NCBI GenBank assembly: GCA_045532145.1 | Contig: JAZSFJ010000069.1 | Location: forward strand, 1-50,240 | Source: SIG459 sp045532145 | GTDB taxonomy: Bacteria > Bacillota > Clostridia > Oscillospirales > Oscillospiraceae | Direction: 5' to 3' | DNA: 50,240 nt | Part shown: one piece after another, positions 40,801 through 50,240 of the stretch | How the letters are laid out: each line of letters starts with the position of its first letter | Numbering within the stretch: the stretch's first letter is position 1 | Program-made: the position numbers and the translations under genes | The notes under the pieces: model-generated | What the model was told of the DNA's origin: nothing | Databases searched by the model: none | What the model saw: only the letters and a program-made list of their open reading frames with translations

Positions 40801-40976
40801 TTTAAATCCCGACGTTTCGCAGGGCGGGGGCATGCTCCCGTAGGGCGCGTCGACCCCGGCGCGCCTCTACACAAATATAGGCAAAACCGCACCCTTCCCA
40901 TCATCCACTCCCCCCCGTAGGGGCGATTCACGAATCGCCCGATGAGCCTTCTTTGCTAAATTTTCCTCCTGTGTTC
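40801..40976. other. Further palindromes before giant gene
   Basis: Contains more GTAGGGCG-type pieces and a hairpin GGGCGATTC (40921-40929) with GAATCGCCC (40932-40940). No gene is seen. Confidence 0.6.
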
Positions 40977-41005
40977 TGGACACAAACCGAAAAAGGATGT
41001 ATAAT
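40977..41005 (+). promoter_or_regulatory. Promoter of giant surface enzyme gene
   Basis: TGGACA (40977-40982), 17 bp, TATAAT (41000-41005), 60 bp before the start; ribosome site CGGAGG at 41054-41059. Confidence 0.8.
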
Positions 41006-41065
41006 GATAGATTGTATATTTGTATCCATATATTAGTGACTTTTTCATATATCCGGAGGCACATT

Positions 41066-44000
41066 ATGAGCATATTAAAACGCTATTCAAAAAGAGCCCT
41101 GAGCCTTGCTCTGGCCATTATAATGGCCCTCAGCTGCGCGCCCTTCAGCGCCATGGCAGCAGGGGAGGAGCATGAGCACGGGGATGAGGCTGCGCTGAGC
41201 AACGTTACCAGCCCTTATCTTGAGGCGCTCAGCACGGAAATTCAGGTGTTACCAGGCAAATTAAACCCGGAGGACCTGAGTATTGCTGAGAGCGATAATT
41301 ACGGTCACATAGTGGGCTGCGAGCTGAAAAAGGGTCACACCCTGTCCATCAGTGATGCAGGCTATGTATTCTCTGTCCGTCAGCTTGTGGACGGAAACTA
41401 TAATACTATGCTCAGACAGGCTACTTCCGACAGCTTTACCGCCGCGGAGGATATGACTGTCGCCTGCCTTGTGCGCAAGCCCGACAGCTCTGCGCTCAGC
41501 GAAGAGGAGATTGCCGGAATCAAGTTCAGCGACACACTCTTTGGTATGTCCGGTGTTGAGGGCAGCGTCCACCGCTTCACCGTTGAGGCGGAAACCATCA
41601 ACGGCGGTACACAGACCACCCGGGCAGCCATCTTCCTGCCCGACAGCTACAGCGAAACCGGTAAGGCCACCCGCCTTGTTGTTATGACCAACGGTCGCCA
41701 CGGCTATCTGACTGACAGCGTATGGAATTCGAATACCGCTGACGATGTTGGCGTAATGAAGCATTACATGGACAATGACTATGCGGTTATTGTCGTAAAT
41801 AACACTGCCAATCAAATTAACGGTGCAGACGATTGGGGCAATCCCCAGTTGGTAGACAGCTACTGGAAGGCCTACGAATACGCACAGGAAAATCTGAATG
41901 TGGAGGAGCTTTTCTCCATCCATTCCCGTTCCATGGGTACCTTTGCGGCTATGCGCATGATGCGGGAGCAGCCTGAATTGGTGAAGTGCGCCCTGATGTG
42001 CGGCGCGGTGCTTTCTCTCCAAATCCGCTTTGCCCAAAATCCCACATTCTTTGCCCAGCGCTACGGTTTTTCCGACACCACCGGTGCTACATACGAGGCG
42101 GACAAGGTGGTGGGCTATGATCCCTATACCGACGTGAACGGCATAGAGTACAGCCTTCCTCCCACCTTCTGGATGATGGCAGAAGCGGATGCGACAAACG
42201 AACATCTTTCCACAATTGAAAAAATAAAGGCCCACGGTAATGATGTTGAAACCGCCCTTTATACCGACACCGACCATAGCGGCGTGTGCCGCCTGAATAT
42301 TGAAGCCTGCCGCACGGATTCTCTGGCTTTCCTCGAAAAACATCAGGAGAGTTCCGCCGAGCACCGCTTCTGCGCATGGAAAACCTACGAGCCTGCCACT
42401 TGCGAAGAGCTGGGTGAAATGCGCAGATACTGTGCAGACTGCGACCACTATGAGAGCATGGAAATCCCCATGCTTCACGGTCATATGCCTGAAAACGGCG
42501 GCACGGTATGTGCCTACTGCGGCAAGCAGCTTGAGGAAAAGCGCACTGAGATTGCCATTGTTCCGGGACAGCTCGACCCCAATTCAGACGGAACGATACT
42601 GGATGTAGATGTTTATGCTTCCGTGGTGAATTACGAGCTGAAAAAAGGTCACACTCTGCAAATCGGTGACGGAAACTATGTATTTTCCGTCCGCAAACTG
42701 GAAAACGGAAGCTACTCCACTATGCTGAAAGCCGCCACTGCCGACAGCTTTACTGCGGAGGAGGATATGACCGTCGGCAGCCTCATCCGCAAGCCGGACA
42801 AGACTGCCCTGACTGCGGAGGAACTGAGCGGAATAATCCTTTATGATATCAGCTATGAGGCTGTGGACGAGACTCCTGACTACTCCGGCAAGACCATATC
42901 CATCCTCGGCGACAGCATTTCCACCTTCGCCGGGGTTTCCAACAACACTGCATACAACTCCACAATCGGCGGCAATGCAGTTTACTACACTGCAGGTACT
43001 CAGGGGATTTATCAGGCAGATACCTGGTGGCAGCAGACCATTGACGCTCTTGGCATGGAGCTTTGCGTAAACAACTCATGGTCCGGCTCCTGTGTGCTGC
43101 AGACCCGTGCCGGTACTGTGGGCGGATATATGGACCGCTGCGTGCAGCTGCACAATGACAAAACCGGTGAAGAGCCCGATGTTATTGCCGTTTTCCTGGG
43201 CATCAATGATTTCTGGAATTATCCGTCTACCCTCGGCACCGCCGATATAAGCTACGACAGCCTTATTGTTGACAATGGCAACGGCACGTTTAACTACGGT
43301 GAACCTACCACCACCTGTGAGGCCTACGCCATCATGCTGCATAAGATGACTGAGCGATATCCCGATGCTGACATCTACTGCATGAATATGCTCCCCCGCC
43401 GCGAGCCGGCATCGCAGCCCACCGCCTTCAACACCGAATTGGCCAAGATAATCGAGCGCTTCGGCTGCACTGTGGTGGACCTTGAAAACTGCGGAATTCC
43501 TACCAGCCCGAACGAAGGCTTCGACCAGTATATCACCGATAAATCTGTCCATCCCGGCCCTCTTGGTATGGACAAAATGACCGAGGCACTGAATCAGGCA
43601 ATCATATCCAACACCGCAGCAGCCACCATCTCCCTCCGCTACGATGACCGCTACGATGTCAGCGGCAAGAGCGTGGAAATCATCGACGCGGGCACTCCCA
43701 CTTCTTATCAGGTGGGCTACGGCGTAGAGGAGAACGCTGTCCTCGACACCGCCGTTGTCACCCTCGATGGTGACAAGCTCATCGCCACCGGTATTGGCAC
43801 TGCCACCGTCAGCATCGACGGTGAGCTCTGCGACATAGAAGTTACTGCCGCACCCATCTCTCTGCTGCTTCTTGCGGGTCAGAGCAATATGCAGGGCATT
43901 GATGGAGATGCATCCCAGTCCATTATCTGTCCTGATGGTCAGGTGTACGCCACTTATGCCGATAGGTGGAACAAGACACCGGAGGATGTGCGCCGTTTTG

Positions 44001-47000
44001 CGCCCAGCGCTCTGGCTGGACAGCACTGCACCGTGAATGTCACGGGAACTACTGCCGATTTGTCCAACTATCCCGTTTATATGCTGACGGAAGACGGCAA
44101 GGGCCGCGAGGGTATGGACAGCGGTATCGCCTATGAATGGAATAAGCAGACCGGAGAAAAGGTCTGGGTAGTCAACATGGGCTACGGCGGCAGCAGCATA
44201 AACGCATGGCAGAAGGGCGGCACCCACTATAACAACACACTGACTGTATTCTCCCACTGCACAGAGACCCTGCGCAAGGAGATAGCCGCCGGTCACTTCA
44301 CCCTGAGCCACATGGGCTACTTCTGGTGCCAGGGCTGCGCTGATGAGACCCAGACACCCCAGTGGTACGAGGCAAAATATCAGGCCATGCACAAGGCTTT
44401 CAAGGAAGAGCTTGCCTTTGACCATGACTCTGACCCTGCCACTCCCGATGCATCTTTTGAGTTCGCGGGCATTATTCCCATTCGCTCCGGCCATCAGGGA
44501 GCAGGCTCCTACCGCGCAGGAGCCTACACCCAGACCACCACTGCGAGCTACTTTACCTCCTTCAAGGACCTTCGTATGAACGGTCCCCGTGTGGCACAGT
44601 ACTGGATGGGCAATAATCCCGAACTTGCCGACATCTGGAATGTCTGCACCATTCAGGAAGCTTGGGCCACCATGCCCGACGGCAGCGACGGAGTTGCTGA
44701 AAGCTTTGAGGCCAGATATGAAAACGGTACTGTGGATTACGAGCCTCAGGTAAGCCAGTCTGCGGACTGGTACAAGCCCACCACACCCACCGCTGTTCAC
44801 GATAACATTCACTATAACCAGATCGGTTACAATGAGATTGGACGGGAATCCGCCAGAAATGCCCTTATAAATCTGGGTGAAATAGCGGCCCCGGAGACCG
44901 AAGCAAGCGTTAAGTTTGTCACTTGGGACGGCTTTACCCCCGCCGATACCGTTGCCACCTCCGGCACGGGCAATGCGGACACTCTGGTAGTGCCAATGGT
45001 AAGCCCGGTATATCTGTCCAAGACTGTAAGCTACACCGTAAGCGATGGACTGGATTACAGCTGGTATGACCTGACCGCCCAGAGACCGGATGCATCCGGT
45101 ACGCTCAAGGCCAGCGTGGGAGATGCGGTCATTACCGCAAAGCCCAGAGAGTTTGCATCCTACCGATGGAGCTTTGACGACAGTGGACTGGCGGCGCAGG
45201 CTGGCGAGGGCTTTACGGAAAATGCTCTCACCAAGGCCGGCGGCAGCGTTGCCGATGGAGTTTTCAACAATCTGTATTATTACATGTCCCAGACTGCCAT
45301 GCTTTGCCATGATAAGGCGTGGAGCGTGGAATGGACTGCGGATAACTGGAACACAAGTCAGGGCAGCATGATACTCAGCGCCGGAACCTCCACCGGTGGT
45401 GCGTACATTTATCAGAGAGCCTCCGACTACTTTGTCGGCATCGGTTATTATGATAACGGAATATATCATAACTACGGCATTGCTCTGAAGCCTCTGGGAC
45501 TTCAGCTGCAGGACGGTGGCGAGCATAGCTTCCGCCTTGAAAACCGCCTTGCCGCTGACGGCAGCAATCAGATATGCCTGATCGTGGACGGGGCTGACTA
45601 TGGTCCCCTGACGGAGCATTATAAAAATTCCGAGCTTGCCGATAACAACACCGAATGGCTCGGCGGACGTGACTTCGCTTTCTCTGCTCTGGGCAGCAGC
45701 GATTTCCCCCTGCGCGGATTGGTGTTGCAGCAGCTGACAGTCAGAGAGACCGGAGCGGATGGGGGCGAATCCATCTCCCTCCGCTACGATGACCGCTACG
45801 ATGTCAGCGGCAAGAGCGTTGAGATCATCGACGCGGGCACTCACATGGGCGGAGACGGCCGCCCCGTTGTCAGCATTGAGGGTGACACTCTCATTGCCAC
45901 CGGTGTTGGCACTGCCGAAGTTAAGATTGACGGCGTGACCATCGATGTTACGGTTGAAAAGGCAAAGATAAATCTGGTTATGATAATGGGCCAGAGTAAT
46001 GCCGGCAACCACTTCGAAAATGCCACCTCCGCGGTAACCTGTCCTCCCGGTACCGCATATCTCTGGAAGTATAATGCCACCGCTCCGGTGGACTATACCG
46101 AACCCTCCATGGGCTTCCATACCCCCCTGCTTGCAGAGCTCTATGCTGCAACTGTGGCAGAGGGCGACCCCGTGAAGAACGTTCTCCTCTGGAACGAAGG
46201 CGTAACAAGCAAAAACGGCAAATCCATCACCTCCTGGGCAAGCGATGCAAACGGTGAAATTTCCACCAGCGGAACCACCGCTGCAGCCAAAATGCTCAGA
46301 GATTGCCTTGCCTACTATGAGCAGCGCAGCGACTGCTACGAAATCGTCAACAAGGGCGTCTACTGGCTGCAGGGCGAGAAAGACCACGCCATGGACCCTC
46401 AGCGCTATATCAGTCTCTTCACCGCAATGTGGGAGCGTTTGAAGGCCGAGGGTATGGAGTATCTGGCCTTCCTCCGTGTGCGTGGTGCCCATTCTCTTGC
46501 CACTCCGGAGAATATGGATTTGTACTACAATGCAGCATCCGCTGCCCAGTTTGAGATGGTCCGCAGCCGTGAAGATATGTTCATGGCTTCCACCATTACC
46601 GAAAACTGGACGGGTCCTGCGGATACTTCCTACAGCATTGACGTGGGCAATTATCTAACTGTTATGGAGACCTACGGCAAGAGCGCCGAGTATTCCGACA
46701 GCTACGGAAACAAGGCTTCCTATGATAAGGGCATTCTTACCACCACCATGAAGGAGCTTTACGGTTCCAACAATAAAGTCCATTACGGTATCTTTGGCTA
46801 CGGCCTTATTGGTGCCGATGCGGCTTACAATATGTTTAAGGTTCTCAGCGGCGGCAGTCTCACCTTTGTTCAGACCGACAGCTCCGGCCTCAAGTCCGCC
46901 GAGACCATCGACTGGCCCGGCACTTCCCGCGTCCTGAATATTGACGGAATGGAGCATAAGCTCTCCTTCTATCCTGGCTGCGCCAGCCCCGCAGGCACCA

Positions 47001-50000
47001 TGAGCATAAAGGTTGTGAGCGGCGGCGAGGATATAACGGAAAAGGTCATCAGCAAGGCCGTTTCCGACTACGGCACCGTTGATGTCGCTGCCCTGCGCAC
47101 TTATGTTGAGCCCACCATTACCGTGAGCTACACCCATGGCGGCGTAACTGAGAGCGTGAACTATGTGGTAGAACACCTCTGCAATAACGGCCATACTTAC
47201 GAAAACGGCATCTGCACCATCTGCGGCAAGGCTGCGGATGAACTCTGGGATAATGACGGAGACGGCGTGCTGGAGATTCTCGCAATCGGCAACAGCTTCT
47301 CCGTTGACGCCATGGAGTACGTTTATCAGATTGCTCAGAATCTGGGCATCGAAGAAATCGTGCTTGGCAATATGTATATCGGCGGCTGCACGCTGGCAAC
47401 CCATGCATCCAACGCAGCCAAAGATGCAGCAGCATATACCTATTATTACAATGATAACGGCACATGGCAGACCAACAAAAACTACAAAATCAGCACTGCA
47501 CTTTCCGAACGTAGCTGGGACTATGTTTCTCTCCAGCAACAGAGCGGTGAGAGCGGTCTGGAGGATAGCTATAATGAAGATCTGACAGCGCTTGTTGACC
47601 ATGTTTCCGCTGCGTCTTCTGCGGAACTGCTCTGGCACATGACCTGGGCATATCAGCAGGACTCCACCCACTCGGCATTTGGCAACTACAACAAGGACCA
47701 GATGACCATGTACGAGGCAATAGTATCTGCTGTGCAGTCCAAAATCGTGAACAATGCCGCATTTGACATGGTAATTCCCTCCGGAACTGCTGTGCAGAAT
47801 GCAAGAACCTCTCTTGTGGGCGACACTCTCACCAGAGATGGTTACCACATGAGCTACGGCTACGGAAGATACCTGACTGGTCTTATGTGGGTAAAGGCTA
47901 TTACCGGACTTGACCTGAGCGGACTTACTTATGCACCTGACGGCGTGAGCGAGCAGTATCGCGAAATCGCAGTGGAATCTGTGGAAAATGCATGGAAGAC
48001 TCCCTTTGCTGTGACTCAGTCCCAGTATGTGGAGGAGCATAGCCATAGCTACACCTCCGTCATCACCGCTCCCACCTGCACTGAGGGCGGCTACACCACC
48101 CACACCTGCACCGTCTGCGGCGACAGCTACACCGACAGCTACACCGAGGCCGATCCCAACGCCCACAGCTACAGCGGCGGCATCTGCACCGCCTGCGGCC
48201 ACAGCGTTCTGGGCAGCGACTGGATAGCTCCCGACTTTGCCGAGGGTGACTACAGCATGGTTGCTCTGCCCGATACTCAGATTCTGGTGCAGTACTGGCC
48301 CGAGAGCTATTACGGCCAGATGCAGTGGATTGCCGACAACAAGGACGAGCTGAATATTCAGGCTGTTCTCCACATGGGCGACATGGTAAACAACAATAAT
48401 GATACGGAGTGGACCGTCTGCGAGACTGGTACCGACATTCTTGAATCTGCCGGTATAGCATGGATGCCCATGCGCGGCAACCACGACGATTCCGCATGGT
48501 TCAACCGTTATTATGACTACGCCACCTACGGCGAAGACCAGAGCTGGTTCGGCGGAAGCTACGAAGAGGGCAAGCTGGACCACACTTACTGGTTCGTCAC
48601 CGCCGGTGAACGGGAATACATGATACTCTCCCTCGGCTATGCTCCCACAGGGGATGTCCTTGACTGGGCAAAGGGTGTTGTGGAAGCCAACTCCGATAAG
48701 AATGTCATCATTGCCTGCCACGCCTACATGAATAAGGACGGCAGCCTCCTTGCCAGCGGTAAGGAAGTCTGGGCGGCCTTCAAGGGCTATGAAAATGTGG
48801 TGCTGGCCATGGGCGGCCATGTCCACAGCCCCGACATAGTCACATGGACGGACGAAAACGGAGCAGGGGAGACCGTTACCTCTCTGCTCATAGACCGTCA
48901 GAACGACGATGTCTCCGATAGACTGGGTATGGTGGCAATATTTACCTTCCATGCCGACAGCAACACCGTGGATGTGAACTGGTACTCCACCCGTTACGAT
49001 GCCCTGTACCGTGAGCGCAACCAGTTTGAGATCTCCGTGCCTCATGTCCATGAGCATAAGTATGAGTCCGTAGTTGCCGAGCCCACCTGCACCGAGCCCG
49101 GCGGCACGGTCTACACCTGCACCATATGCGGCGACAGCTATATGGATGCAGAAGTGCCCGCTCTGGGTCACCAGCCCGAGACCGTGGTGGTGGAGCCTGG
49201 CTGCACCGAGCCCGGCACTTCCACAGAAATATGCACCCGCTGCGGTGAGGTACTCAATGAGCTCGTCACCGAGGATATTACGGAGCTCTTCCGGTGGACG
49301 GATGGCAAAATGATTCATGCCACCACCGGCGAATGCACCGACTTCAGCACCTGGATGGCCAGTGACTACGTAGATATTTCCGTATACGACTCTCTTGAGA
49401 TTATTACTGCCGACACAATAACCGTTAGTACAAGCATCGGCCTTGCCTTCTATGATGCGGAGCATAACTACATCAGCGGCATCAGGCATACCGACGGCGT
49501 GGGCAGCAAGTACGATGTGCTTGTGCACAATGTCGAAGTGCCCGAGAATGCGGTTTATATCCGCTCCACCTGGTATTCCGAGAACCACAGCGGCTATGAC
49601 AGCTCCTTTGGAGATTTCTACTGCAAGGGAACGTATCTGGATAACATACTCCCGGTCACCGGGCACAGCTATGAATCCGTGGTTACCGCGCCCACCTGCA
49701 CCGAGGGCGGCTACACCACCCATACCTGCACCGTCTGCGGTGACAGCTACACCGACAGCAAGACTGCAGCACTGGGTCACAGCGAAATTATCGACGCAGC
49801 CGTTGCACCCAGCTGCACTGAGACCGGCCTAACCGAAGGCAAGCACTGCTCTGTCTGCGGAGTGGTCATCAAGGCACAGGAAGTTATCCCTGCCACCGGC
49901 CACAAGTGGGACGAGGGCACTGTCACCAAGCCCGCCACTGAGACCACCGAGGGCGTGATGACCTACAAGTGCACCGTCTGCGGCACAACCAAGACGGCAA

Positions 50001-50240
50001 GCATTCCCGTACTGGGACATACCCATAAGTACGAAGCCACAGTCACCGCTCCTACCTGCACCGCACAGGGCTACACCACCTATAAGTGCGCTTGTGGTGA
50101 GAGCTACGTGGACAACTACGTAGCCGCCACCGGTCACAAGGCCGTCAGCGACAGCGCAGTCGCTCCCAGCTGCACCGAGGCCGGCCTCACCGCCGGAACT
50201 CACTGCTCTGTCTGCGGAGTGGTCATCAAGGCACAGGAGA
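41066..50240 (+). CDS. Giant secreted multi-hydrolase (poly-esterase) protein, 3' end beyond window
   Basis: Open without a stop for at least 3058 codons. Signal peptide 1 to about 32. In order: module A copy 1 (about 57-155); alpha/beta-hydrolase-like domain (about 165-425, HSRSMG with Ser289); Cys/His-rich segment (about 433-488); module A copy 2 (about 494-592); SGNH/GDSL esterase (GDS with Ser617, Asn714 in LGIND, Asp825/His829); Ig-like unit; sialate O-acetylesterase-like domain 1 (GQSNM, Ser940); LamG-like region (about 1365-1565); Ig-like copy 2; sialate O-acetylesterase-like domain 2 (GQSNA, Ser1644); SGNH/DUF4886-like domain (GNSFS, Ser2077); calcineurin-like phosphoesterase (about 2396-2650: GDMVN, GNHDD, GGHVHS); then Cys-rich HSYE repeats to the edge. 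Probably acts on acylated or sialylated polysaccharide or mucin; that is inference. Anchor not visible. Confidence 0.88.
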   Translation, partial: MSILKRYSKRALSLALAIIMALSCAPFSAMAAGEEHEHGDEAALSNVTSPYLEALSTEIQVLPGKLNPEDLSIAESDNYGHIVGCELKKGHTLSISDAGYVFSVRQLVDGNYNTMLRQATSDSFTAAEDMTVACLVRKPDSSALSEEEIAGIKFSDTLFGMSGVEGSVHRFTVEAETINGGTQTTRAAIFLPDSYSETGKATRLVVMTNGRHGYLTDSVWNSNTADDVGVMKHYMDNDYAVIVVNNTANQINGADDWGNPQLVDSYWKAYEYAQENLNVEELFSIHSRSMGTFAAMRMMREQPELVKCALMCGAVLSLQIRFAQNPTFFAQRYGFSDTTGATYEADKVVGYDPYTDVNGIEYSLPPTFWMMAEADATNEHLSTIEKIKAHGNDVETALYTDTDHSGVCRLNIEACRTDSLAFLEKHQESSAEHRFCAWKTYEPATCEELGEMRRYCADCDHYESMEIPMLHGHMPENGGTVCAYCGKQLEEKRTEIAIVPGQLDPNSDGTILDVDVYASVVNYELKKGHTLQIGDGNYVFSVRKLENGSYSTMLKAATADSFTAEEDMTVGSLIRKPDKTALTAEELSGIILYDISYEAVDETPDYSGKTISILGDSISTFAGVSNNTAYNSTIGGNAVYYTAGTQGIYQADTWWQQTIDALGMELCVNNSWSGSCVLQTRAGTVGGYMDRCVQLHNDKTGEEPDVIAVFLGINDFWNYPSTLGTADISYDSLIVDNGNGTFNYGEPTTTCEAYAIMLHKMTERYPDADIYCMNMLPRREPASQPTAFNTELAKIIERFGCTVVDLENCGIPTSPNEGFDQYITDKSVHPGPLGMDKMTEALNQAIISNTAAATISLRYDDRYDVSGKSVEIIDAGTPTSYQVGYGVEENAVLDTAVVTLDGDKLIATGIGTATVSIDGELCDIEVTAAPISLLLLAGQSNMQGIDGDASQSIICPDGQVYATYADRWNKTPEDVRRFAPSALAGQHCTVNVTGTTADLSNYPVYMLTEDGKGREGMDSGIAYEWNKQTGEKVWVVNMGYGGSSINAWQKGGTHYNNTLTVFSHCTETLRKEIAAGHFTLSHMGYFWCQGCADETQTPQWYEAKYQAMHKAFKEELAFDHDSDPATPDASFEFAGIIPIRSGHQGAGSYRAGAYTQTTTASYFTSFKDLRMNGPRVAQYWMGNNPELADIWNVCTIQEAWATMPDGSDGVAESFEARYENGTVDYEPQVSQSADWYKPTTPTAVHDNIHYNQIGYNEIGRESARNALINLGEIAAPETEASVKFVTWDGFTPADTVATSGTGNADTLVVPMVSPVYLSKTVSYTVSDGLDYSWYDLTAQRPDASGTLKASVGDAVITAKPREFASYRWSFDDSGLAAQAGEGFTENALTKAGGSVADGVFNNLYYYMSQTAMLCHDKAWSVEWTADNWNTSQGSMILSAGTSTGGAYIYQRASDYFVGIGYYDNGIYHNYGIALKPLGLQLQDGGEHSFRLENRLAADGSNQICLIVDGADYGPLTEHYKNSELADNNTEWLGGRDFAFSALGSSDFPLRGLVLQQLTVRETGADGGESISLRYDDRYDVSGKSVEIIDAGTHMGGDGRPVVSIEGDTLIATGVGTAEVKIDGVTIDVTVEKAKINLVMIMGQSNAGNHFENATSAVTCPPGTAYLWKYNATAPVDYTEPSMGFHTPLLAELYAATVAEGDPVKNVLLWNEGVTSKNGKSITSWASDANGEISTSGTTAAAKMLRDCLAYYEQRSDCYEIVNKGVYWLQGEKDHAMDPQRYISLFTAMWERLKAEGMEYLAFLRVRGAHSLATPENMDLYYNAASAAQFEMVRSREDMFMASTITENWTGPADTSYSIDVGNYLTVMETYGKSAEYSDSYGNKASYDKGILTTTMKELYGSNNKVHYGIFGYGLIGADAAYNMFKVLSGGSLTFVQTDSSGLKSAETIDWPGTSRVLNIDGMEHKLSFYPGCASPAGTMSIKVVSGGEDITEKVISKAVSDYGTVDVAALRTYVEPTITVSYTHGGVTESVNYVVEHLCNNGHTYENGICTICGKAADELWDNDGDGVLEILAIGNSFSVDAMEYVYQIAQNLGIEEIVLGNMYIGGCTLATHASNAAKDAAAYTYYYNDNGTWQTNKNYKISTALSERSWDYVSLQQQSGESGLEDSYNEDLTALVDHVSAASSAELLWHMTWAYQQDSTHSAFGNYNKDQMTMYEAIVSAVQSKIVNNAAFDMVIPSGTAVQNARTSLVGDTLTRDGYHMSYGYGRYLTGLMWVKAITGLDLSGLTYAPDGVSEQYREIAVESVENAWKTPFAVTQSQYVEEHSHSYTSVITAPTCTEGGYTTHTCTVCGDSYTDSYTEADPNAHSYSGGICTACGHSVLGSDWIAPDFAEGDYSMVALPDTQILVQYWPESYYGQMQWIADNKDELNIQAVLHMGDMVNNNNDTEWTVCETGTDILESAGIAWMPMRGNHDDSAWFNRYYDYATYGEDQSWFGGSYEEGKLDHTYWFVTAGEREYMILSLGYAPTGDVLDWAKGVVEANSDKNVIIACHAYMNKDGSLLASGKEVWAAFKGYENVVLAMGGHVHSPDIVTWTDENGAGETVTSLLIDRQNDDVSDRLGMVAIFTFHADSNTVDVNWYSTRYDALYRERNQFEISVPHVHEHKYESVVAEPTCTEPGGTVYTCTICGDSYMDAEVPALGHQPETVVVEPGCTEPGTSTEICTRCGEVLNELVTEDITELFRWTDGKMIHATTGECTDFSTWMASDYVDISVYDSLEIITADTITVSTSIGLAFYDAEHNYISGIRHTDGVGSKYDVLVHNVEVPENAVYIRSTWYSENHSGYDSSFGDFYCKGTYLDNILPVTGHSYESVVTAPTCTEGGYTTHTCTVCGDSYTDSKTAALGHSEIIDAAVAPSCTETGLTEGKHCSVCGVVIKAQEVIPATGHKWDEGTVTKPATETTEGVMTYKCTVCGTTKTASIPVLGHTHKYEATVTAPTCTAQGYTTYKCACGESYVDNYVAATGHKAVSDSAVAPSCTEAGLTAGTHCSVCGVVIKAQE
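43626..43674 (+). repeat. Exact 49-bp repeat, copy 1
   Basis: Identical to 45771-45819. Encodes ISLRYDDRYDVSGKS at the start of an Ig-like unit in the giant protein. Confidence 0.9.
45771..45819 (+). repeat. Exact 49-bp repeat, copy 2
   Basis: Second copy, 2145 bp downstream and in the same frame. The interval (715 codons exactly) contains the first acetylesterase-like domain and the LamG-like region. Confidence 0.9.
48040..50240 (+). repeat. Cys-rich HSYE repeat modules in giant gene
   Basis: Blocks at about 48040-48210, 49045-49260 and 49664-50240 encode units of the form HSYESVVTAPTCTEGGYTT-then-CTVCGDSYTDS. DNA of the units is nearly identical (48064-48137 against 49688-49757; 49801-49880 against 50158-50240). 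The metallophosphatase domain and a beta domain are inserted between blocks. Each unit has a CxxC pair that may bind zinc. Confidence 0.8.

Noticed and set aside
43076..46492. Very long minus-strand open frame (over 1100 codons) opposite the giant gene
   Set aside because: The plus strand here has recognisable enzyme motifs, a signal peptide, a promoter and a ribosome site. The antisense frame has none and reflects base composition.
46655..49780. Second long minus-strand open frame (about 1040 codons)
   Set aside because: Same reason: the plus strand encodes intact DUF4886-like and phosphoesterase motifs. The antisense product is low-complexity Gly/Ala/His/Val.
48040..50240. CRISPR-like or tandem DNA repeat array
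   Set aside because: Repeats are in frame, translate to conserved Cys-rich modules and have irregular spacing; they are protein repeats.

Overview
The window looks like chromosomal DNA of an anaerobic, Gram-positive gut-type Clostridia bacterium, most likely Oscillospirales/Oscillospiraceae-like. The signs are AGGAGG-type ribosome sites and TTGACA/TATAAT promoters, SLH-anchored and cohesin/dockerin surface proteins, soluble anaerobic redox enzymes, and GC-rich intergenic palindromes of the GTAGGGGCGG type. The taxonomic call is inference; there is no rRNA gene. One tRNA gene, tRNA-Ala(GGC), is present. No CRISPR array was seen.

Layout. (1) 1-8220, maltodextrin/starch locus. A minus-strand operon encodes a GH13 alpha-glucan hydrolase, a solute-binding lipoprotein and two MalF/MalG-type permeases, with no ATPase gene. 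It is divergent from a short LacI-type regulator. Beyond that lies a predicted starch-binding lipoprotein whose promoter carries a 24-bp palindromic operator. A decayed lipoprotein pseudogene sits at the left edge. (2) 8458-20820, a region with mobile-element character: a LexA-like repressor, an ArpU/RinA-like protein, an XRE regulator, a two-component system with a lipoprotein and an ABC exporter, a candidate structured ncRNA of about 215 nt, two small Cys-rich proteins, a MazF-like toxin, an excisionase and a tyrosine integrase that runs toward tRNA-Ala. The two-component system appears to control three promoters carrying GGTAAT/C boxes at 11-bp steps, each ending 21 nt before a -10 element. 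(3) 21.3-28.5 kb, surface polysaccharide module: an SLH-anchored cohesin-like protein, a dockerin protein, a second cohesin-like SLH protein and a GH2 beta-galactosidase. (4) 29.1-38.9 kb, redox operon under a FadR-type GntR regulator with a 33-bp palindromic operator: a DMSO-reductase-family molybdoenzyme, a four-cluster ferredoxin, a TorD-AsrA fusion, AsrB, an OYE-like enoate reductase and a URO-D-type methyltransferase. (5) An M42 aminopeptidase, then about 1 kb of repeats. (6) From 41066 past the right edge, one giant secreted protein with at least six hydrolase-like domains.

The most interesting system is the redox operon. It joins sulfite-reductase electron-input modules (AsrA/AsrB) to a molybdenum reductase, with no AsrC and no membrane anchor, and fuses the molybdoenzyme chaperone to AsrA. 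This suggests a soluble NAD(P)H-dependent reductase of unknown substrate. The giant multi-esterase, the cohesin/dockerin cluster and the three-promoter two-component regulon are the next most notable.
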